Below, in pieces: positions 13,856 through 17,914 of a stretch of DNA of 17,914 nt. A model generated the notes under the pieces. That model did not search any database. It saw only the letters and a list, made by a program, of their open reading frames with translations, and was not told the origin of the DNA. The stretch is from an uncultured Fretibacterium sp. (GTDB lineage Bacteria; Synergistota; Synergistia; Synergistales; Aminobacteriaceae). How positions within the stretch are numbered: position 1 is the first letter of the stretch; every line of letters starts with the position of its first letter. The position numbers and the translations under genes were made by a program. Location of the stretch: contig CALBPU010000009.1 in the NCBI GenBank assembly GCA_937899395.1, forward strand, positions 1 to 17,914, in the 5' to 3' direction.

Positions 13856-14291
13856 TTATTCATAGTCAATTCGTTCAACCTTAAAGATAACCGGCCTTGT
13901 TCCGTCTGAACAACAACAAATCATTTCGTTCTCTTTTATAGTAAGAACACTTAAAAAGTAACAGACCACTCTGTCAGTTTCACTGACATCTCCCCTAACT
14001 TAGGGGAGACAAGCCGTCCCTGATAAAGGGTTTGAAATTTTTCAAGTGCTTTGAGTATACCATCCAGCCTTTCATGATTGAACCGCCTTGTAAACAAGTG
14101 TAAATATAACGGCTGATAGCGTCCCATGCTTCAGAACAATGTGGCATTTTTGGAGCGCCTGCAACTGTATCATGATCTGCGTTTGTTTTTACGAGTGTAT
14201 TTAATCCACTGTGCCAGAAATGATCGTTTACATCGTCGCGATAGAATATAAATTAGATTTCATCAGCTTCAATGGTGAAATTATCCCATAT
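13856..14291 (-). pseudogene. Decayed minus-strand gene interrupted by a palindromic element
   Basis: Reading the minus strand, an open stretch starts near 14291 (IWDNFTIEADEI), hits a TAA at 14253-14255, and continues with protein-like sequence (FYRDDVNDHFWHSGLNTLV, EAWDAISRYIYTCLQGG, KGWMVYSKHLKNF) to about 14040. After the palindromic block the reading resumes in another frame with SVLTIKENEMICCCSDG and ends VERIDYE at the stop 13856-13858. A further stop lies just upstream of the stretch. I do not recognise the family. Protein-like composition plus the stops and frame change indicate a dead gene rather than a real coding region. No intact gene exists between 13806 and 14408. Confidence 0.5.
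13949..14051. repeat. Small element of stacked palindromes, MITE- or REP-like
   Basis: Three inverted repeats follow each other: TGTCAGT-TTC-ACTGACA (13972-13988), a perfect 10-bp arm pair TCTCCCCTAA and TTAGGGGAGA with one base between (13989-14009), and CCCT/AGGG (14018-14030). Imperfect end repeats may be CACTTAAAAA (13949-13958) and TTTTTCAAGTG (14041-14051 approximately). Similar CTGTCAG...CTGACA plus CTCCCCT...AGGGGAG blocks are, from general knowledge, dispersed in some gut Clostridia genomes. The borders are approximate. Confidence 0.5.
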
Positions 14292-14374
14292 TTACACATT
14301 ATTGTTACGATTGTGAAAACAGCTTCTTAATCATTAACGCGCTCAAAATTTTTCTGCATGTCATGGTATACTCT

Positions 14375-14380
14375 TATAAT
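14375..14380 (+). promoter_or_regulatory. Probable -10 box of the nitronate monooxygenase gene
   Basis: A perfect TATAAT lies 28 bases before the chosen ATG and 9 bases before the AAGGAG site. The -35 region (14352-14357) is poor. Confidence 0.45.
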
Positions 14381-14408
14381 TAATTTTATAAGGAGCATCT
14401 TTGTAAAA

Positions 14409-15488
14409 ATGAATACGTCCACACCTGTTTTACAGATTGGAAAATACAAACCGCGTTACCCTTTAATTCAAGGGGGTATGGGAGTTGATATATCGGGGCC
14501 TAGATTGGCCGGAAATGTTGCGAAGTATGGAGGCATTGGAACAATAGCAAGCGTCGGACTTGCTCATGACTCGCCATTATTTGCCATTGAAAAACATAAT
14601 TATTTTGATGTTAATGAAATCGTCGTTAAAGAAGCTGTAAAAAAAGCTAAAGACATTGCAGACCCTGAGGGAATTATAGCCGTAAATTGCATGGTAGCTT
14701 TGACGGATTATGACAGACAGGTTAGGGCAGCCGCTGAAGGTGGAGCACATATAATAATTTCGGGAGCAGGTCTACCTTTAAGACTTCCTGATTATACGAA
14801 AGATTTTCCCGATGTTGCTTTAGTACCGATCGTCAGTTCTGCCAAAGCAGCCAGCTTAATAACAAGGCATTGGGAGAAAAAATATAACAGGCTTCCTGAT
14901 GCCTTTGTAGTTGAGGAACCTGCAACAGCCGGAGGCCATTTAGGAGCAACGACCATCGAACAAGTTTATGATCCTTCTTTAAGACTTGAAAAGGCTATTC
15001 CCGATGTTGTTCGATATGTTCAAGATGAAATGAAGAGTGATATACCTGTCATAGCAGCCGGAGGAATTTGGGACAAAAACGATATTGAAAGAGTTTTCAA
15101 TCTTGGTGCTAAAGGTGTTCAAATGGGAACAAGATTTGCATGTACTGTTGAAGGCGACGCTTCAGACAGATTCAAACAGGCATTTATTGATGCTAAAGAG
15201 GAAGACGTTGTTTTAATTCACAGTCCTGCGGGATTACCCGGAAGAGCGATTAAAAATCCGTTTGTCGCAAAATATCTTGAAGGTGAAGTTGAGAGTAAAC
15301 CATGTTTCGCAAATTGTTTAAGTCATTGCCGATACAGAAAAACACGTGAAACATTCTGTATTGCTGCTGCACTTGTTGACGCTCAAGTTGGAAATTGGGA
15401 AACAGGATTATTTTTCTGCGGAAGCAACGTTGTAAAAGTCAATAAAGTTGAAAGAGTTTCGGATATAATTTCGGAACTATTTGAGTAG
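14409..15488 (+). CDS. Nitronate monooxygenase-like FMN enzyme
   Basis: This family of TIM-barrel flavoproteins oxidises nitronates; FabK-type enoyl reductases are close relatives. The protein has 359 residues from ATG 14409. The flavin-binding start IQGGMGVDISGPRLAGN, the loop ISGAGLPLRLP, the catalytic histidine in PATAGGHLGA, and the phosphate-binding PVIAAGGIWDK and GVQMGTRF are all present. Near the C-terminus lie closely spaced cysteines (CFANCLSHCRYRKTRETFC), seen in many clostridial homologues and possibly binding an Fe-S cluster. The frame is open upstream to 14358, but AAGGAG at 14390-14395 fits ATG 14409 (spacing about 13). It is a single-gene unit with its own terminator. The true substrate in an anaerobe is unclear, and annotation by family only is safest. 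Confidence 0.88.
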   Translation: MNTSTPVLQIGKYKPRYPLIQGGMGVDISGPRLAGNVAKYGGIGTIASVGLAHDSPLFAIEKHNYFDVNEIVVKEAVKKAKDIADPEGIIAVNCMVALTDYDRQVRAAAEGGAHIIISGAGLPLRLPDYTKDFPDVALVPIVSSAKAASLITRHWEKKYNRLPDAFVVEEPATAGGHLGATTIEQVYDPSLRLEKAIPDVVRYVQDEMKSDIPVIAAGGIWDKNDIERVFNLGAKGVQMGTRFACTVEGDASDRFKQAFIDAKEEDVVLIHSPAGLPGRAIKNPFVAKYLEGEVESKPCFANCLSHCRYRKTRETFCIAAALVDAQVGNWETGLFFCGSNVVKVNKVERVSDIISELFE

Positions 15489-15499
15489 AATAACAAAAC

Positions 15500-15537
15500 A
15501 GCCCCTTAAACAACAAAATTTGAGGGGCTTGAATTTT
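15500..15537. terminator. Bidirectional terminator between the flavoprotein gene and purF
   Basis: An 11-bp stem (AGCCCCTTAAA at 15500-15510 with TTTGAGGGGCT at 15519-15529, one G-T pair) has an 8-base loop. It is followed by TGAATTTT on the plus strand and TGTTTTGTT on the minus strand, and serves both convergent genes. Confidence 0.8.
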
Positions 15538-15546
15538 CATCAATAA

Positions 15547-16923
15547 TTAATTAATCGGTACCTCCATAGGATAATTTCCGTCAAAACATGCTTTGCAATA
15601 TAAATCTTCTCCGCAAACTTCCTTCAGGCTTTCGAGGCTCAAATATGTCAGTGTATCAGCACCGAGATATTCGCAAATTTCATCGGGCGATTTTTGGTTA
15701 GCAATTAATTTTTCCCTGTGAGGCGTATCAATTCCGAAATAACATGAAAATTTTACTTCGGGTGAAGCTGCGCAAACATGAATTTCTTTTGCTCCCGAAT
15801 CTCTTAAATGTCCGACAATTCGTCTTAACGTTGTTCCTCTTACGATTGAATCATCAATGATTATTAAACGTTTATTTTCGATATTGTGTTTTATTGTTGC
15901 GAGTTTAATTCTCACCGCATCATCTCTCATTTTTTGATGAGGTAATATGAATGTTCGTCCCATATATTTATTCTTGATTAAGCCTTCGCCGTAAGGTATT
16001 CCCGACGCTTCAGCATAACCTATCGCAGCAGGTATTCCCGAATCCGGTACTGCCATAACAACATCTGCTTCGATTTTTCGTTGTTTTGCTAACATCATTC
16101 CGCATCTTCTACGGAAATCATAAACACTCACTCCGTCAACAATGCTGTCAGGTCTTGCGAAATAAACGAGTTCAAAGACGCATAAATTTTTCCTGCACCA
16201 TCGTGAAGGCTCAATGCTTTTCAAACCGTCTTTATCAATGATAACAATTTCACCGGGCTGAACATCTCGAACAAATTCAGCGTCTAATGCTTCAAGAGCG
16301 CATGTTTCAGAAGCTAAAACATATCCGGCATTCTCGTTTAATTTTCCGATGCAGAGAGGGTGAAGGCCATAAGGATCTCTTACTCCGATTAACTTGTCGC
16401 CAATCGTTATAACTAAAACATACGCTCCTTTTATAAGGCTCATTGCATTTTTAATTCCGCCTTCAATACCTCTTGAACCGTGCTGACATATTAAATTCAA
16501 AATTGATTCGGAATCGCTTGTTGTGTGAAAAATCACGCCTTCGTCCGTCAACATTTCTCTTAAAGAATCGGCATTAACTAAATTACCGTTATGAGCTAAA
16601 GCAATTTCACCGAGCCTACAGCTTGCTGCAAGAGGTTGAGCGTTTTTAGTGCTGCTGTCTCCTGCGGTTGAATATCTCACATGACCGATTGCTATATTAC
16701 CGGGAAAATTCTCGAACGTCTCGTTACGAAAAACTTCTCCCGCCAATCCAGAACCTTTACGAAGTTCCATTGTTCCGTGAAAATTTGCAGCTATTCCCGC
16801 GCTCTCCTGTCCTCTGTGCTGCAACGCATATAAACCGTAATAAACAAGATGAGAAGCATTAACATTCTCATCATTGCAATATACCCCTATCACTCCGCAC
16901 TCATCATGAATTTCTCTTGACAT
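15547..16923 (-). CDS. purF: Amidophosphoribosyltransferase
   Basis: PurF makes 5-phosphoribosylamine from PRPP and glutamine, the first committed step of purine synthesis, in the cytoplasm. The 458-residue protein has a short propeptide (MSREIHDE) before the catalytic Cys9 of the Ntn glutaminase domain, with ALQHRGQESAGIA following. The PRPP site is IIIDDSIVRGTT in the C-terminal half. Cysteines in LCVFELVYFARP, KFSCYFGID and YCKACFDG match the four ligands of the [4Fe-4S] cluster in the Bacillus-type enzyme, so this is the oxygen-sensitive, cluster-containing class. It follows purC by four bases with no clear Shine-Dalgarno, so translation is probably coupled to purC. Confidence 0.96.
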   Translation of the reverse strand: MSREIHDECGVIGVYCNDENVNASHLVYYGLYALQHRGQESAGIAANFHGTMELRKGSGLAGEVFRNETFENFPGNIAIGHVRYSTAGDSSTKNAQPLAASCRLGEIALAHNGNLVNADSLREMLTDEGVIFHTTSDSESILNLICQHGSRGIEGGIKNAMSLIKGAYVLVITIGDKLIGVRDPYGLHPLCIGKLNENAGYVLASETCALEALDAEFVRDVQPGEIVIIDKDGLKSIEPSRWCRKNLCVFELVYFARPDSIVDGVSVYDFRRRCGMMLAKQRKIEADVVMAVPDSGIPAAIGYAEASGIPYGEGLIKNKYMGRTFILPHQKMRDDAVRIKLATIKHNIENKRLIIIDDSIVRGTTLRRIVGHLRDSGAKEIHVCAASPEVKFSCYFGIDTPHREKLIANQKSPDEICEYLGADTLTYLSLESLKEVCGEDLYCKACFDGNYPMEVPIN

Positions 16924-16927
16924 TTAT

Positions 16928-17644
16928 TTATTTGTTATTAATTCTGCTGAAAATTTCCTGATATGCTTCTTCTACTCCGCCTAAATCTCTTCTAAATCTG
17001 TCTTTATCAAGTTTTTCATTAGTTTTAGCGTCCCAGAATCTGCAAGTGTCGGGCGAAATTTCATCTGCCAAAATTATTTCACCGTTAGGCAATCTTCCTG
17101 CTTCAATTTTGAAATCAATTAATTTAACTCCGATTGAAGCGAAAAATTCTTTTAAGACATCATTAACTTTGAAGGCCATTTTGCGAATATCATCGAGTTC
17201 TTTTTCAGTAGCAACTCCTAACGCAAGAATATGGCTGTCATTTATTAACGGGTCATTGAGTGCGTCATCTTTGAGTGAAAATTCAAGTGTCGGGCATTTT
17301 AATTCTCTTCCTTCTTCAACGCCGTAACGTTTTGAGAACGAACCCGCAGCAACATTACGAATTATTATTTCAAGTGGAACAATTTTTACTGCCTTAACGA
17401 CTGTTTCACGGTCGCTCAACTGTTCAACGAAATGCGTTTTTACACCGTTTTTTTCAAGCAGGGAGAACATTGCGTTAGACATTTTATTATTAATAACGCC
17501 TTTTCCCGAAATAGTCCCGTGCTTCAGGCCGTTAAAAGCTGTAGCGTCATCTTTATATTCAACAATGTAAAACGAAGGGTCATCGGTAGCAAAAACTTTT
17601 TTGGCTTTTCCCTCGTAAATTTGATTCAGTTTCTTAATACTCAT
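16928..17644 (-). CDS. purC: SAICAR synthase
   Basis: PurC (phosphoribosylaminoimidazole-succinocarboxamide synthase) joins CAIR and aspartate using ATP in purine synthesis. The 238-residue protein has the bacterial family length and its signature blocks: YEGKAKKVF near the start, YKDDATAFNG, GKGVINNKMSN, EIIIRNVAAGSFSKRYG, DFKIEAGR, and LADEISPDTCRFWD for nucleotide and substrate binding. AAAGGAAA lies about 11 bases before ATG. It is the first gene of a purC-purF transcript on the minus strand. No purine riboswitch is visible in the leader; instead the upstream DNA is the right end of a transposable element. Confidence 0.96.
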   Translation of the reverse strand: MSIKKLNQIYEGKAKKVFATDDPSFYIVEYKDDATAFNGLKHGTISGKGVINNKMSNAMFSLLEKNGVKTHFVEQLSDRETVVKAVKIVPLEIIIRNVAAGSFSKRYGVEEGRELKCPTLEFSLKDDALNDPLINDSHILALGVATEKELDDIRKMAFKVNDVLKEFFASIGVKLIDFKIEAGRLPNGEIILADEISPDTCRFWDAKTNEKLDKDRFRRDLGGVEEAYQEIFSRINNK

Positions 17645-17726
17645 GAAAAAATTTTCCTTTCGTTCAAATTTTTAGCGTAATCCGCAAAACTTCTGCTTTT
17701 TTAAGCTGAAGATAAATTGCATATTT

Positions 17727-17732
17727 ATTATA
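17727..17732 (-). promoter_or_regulatory. Probable -10 box of the purC-purF operon
   Basis: On the minus strand TATAAT is perfect and lies 82 bases before the purC ATG. The matching -35 position (17750-17755, CTGTAC) is weak. It lies only a few bases outside the mobile-element end at 17758, so insertion may have changed the original promoter. Confidence 0.45.
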
Positions 17733-17757
17733 ATAACACATATCTAATTGTACAGTT

Positions 17758-17914
17758 GTGAACCTCCTTTGACTAAAGTCGAAGGCTTCGAAAGGATAAA
17801 AATCCTCGTCCAAGAAGTTTGGTCATGCGACCCTTATTCTTGCAAGCGTGTCCACTTCACCCCTACTGTATAGCCCTGTTAAGGACACAACATTACTTTT
17901 CCTCATTATATTTA
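17758..17914 (-). mobile_element. Right end of an IS200/IS605-type element (partial)
   Basis: On the minus strand the block ends with a subterminal hairpin (17766-17785, arms around GACTTTAGTC) followed by GGAGGTTCAC. This is the usual layout of IS200/IS605 right ends, which have hairpins instead of inverted repeats. The rest of the element lies beyond the window edge. The call rests on the hairpin plus terminal sequence and on a fitting open frame beside it; the left end and transposase are not seen. Confidence 0.6.
17758..17914 (-). ncRNA. Predicted omega-RNA (reRNA) scaffold of TnpB
   Basis: In IS200/IS605 elements the RNA guiding TnpB covers the 3' end of tnpB and the right end, and takes its guide from DNA just outside the element. 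Here the scaffold would run from beyond the edge to 17758 on the minus strand, with several hairpin-forming stretches (for example GGATTTTTATCC near 17795-17810). The guide would be the flanking bases 17757-17738. This is predicted by position only. Confidence 0.4.
17823..17912 (-). CDS. tnpB: C-terminal end of a probable TnpB (IS605 OrfB)
   Basis: A minus-strand frame enters from the right edge and stays open for 29 codons, ending in RGEVDTLARIRVA before TGA at 17823-17825. TnpB is the RNA-guided nuclease of IS200/IS605 elements. Its last residues vary, so sequence alone cannot prove the family. The assignment depends on its place directly before the right-end hairpin. The catalytic part would lie outside the window. 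Confidence 0.4.
   Translation of the reverse strand, partial: NIMRKSNVVSLTGLYSRGEVDTLARIRVA

Noticed and set aside
17645..17914. Purine riboswitch or T-box upstream of purC
   Set aside because: No conserved purine-aptamer core was seen, and the structured stretch is better explained by the mobile-element right end.
1..17914. CRISPR array, tRNA or rRNA genes
   Set aside because: No regularly spaced repeats beyond those listed, and no cloverleaf or rRNA-like sequence was found by reading both strands.

Overview
The window is about 17.9 kb of low-GC bacterial DNA. Rubrerythrin, short terminators with T-runs, TATAAT-type -10 boxes, clear Shine-Dalgarno sites and frequent TTG starts point to an anaerobic bacterium. 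Bacillota or Synergistota-like lineages fit best, but nothing here fixes the phylum. An LpxD-like acyltransferase hints at a diderm cell, although it lies inside an accessory operon and may not reflect the envelope.

Layout. The left end (1-2909) carries the tail of an unrecognised gene, a stand-alone rubrerythrin with its own terminators, and on the minus strand an FGGY-family sugar kinase preceded by a helix-turn-helix (HTH) regulator. The right end (14409-17644) is ordinary metabolism: a nitronate monooxygenase-like flavoprotein, then purC-purF on the minus strand. At the extreme right edge, upstream of purC, lies what looks like the right end of an IS200/IS605-type element, with the last codons of a probable tnpB and a predicted omega-RNA.

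The centre (2940-13854) is the unusual part. A perfect-consensus sigma-70 promoter (TTGACA, 17 bp, TATAAT), next to two direct repeats and divergent from the HTH gene, drives 11 closely packed plus-strand genes ending in a strong hairpin. In order they encode: a SHOCT-domain protein; a zinc-ribbon dynamin-like GTPase; an LpxD-like hexapeptide acyltransferase; a RelB/DinJ-type antitoxin and PIN-family toxin; a coiled-coil protein with six N-terminal cysteines in an octapeptide-repeat region; a protein with two S1 domains; a small coiled-coil protein; a radical SAM/SPASM enzyme; a 971-residue HerA/DUF87-type ATPase with a Ser-rich linker; a protein with a hydrophobic N-terminus; and an acidic protein of unknown function. 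I cannot match this set to a named system. The combination suggests a membrane- or envelope-linked complex with peptide modification and an ATP-driven motor, possibly for defence or translocation, but that is inference.

Two details support a shared history. The Cys-rich protein and the S1 protein end in nearly the same 14-residue tail. The toxin-antitoxin pair is bracketed by a 17-bp direct repeat (16/17 identical) spanning the gene junctions, as expected if it was inserted as a cassette.

The stretch 13855-14408 has no intact gene. It holds a decayed minus-strand gene interrupted by a small element of stacked palindromes.
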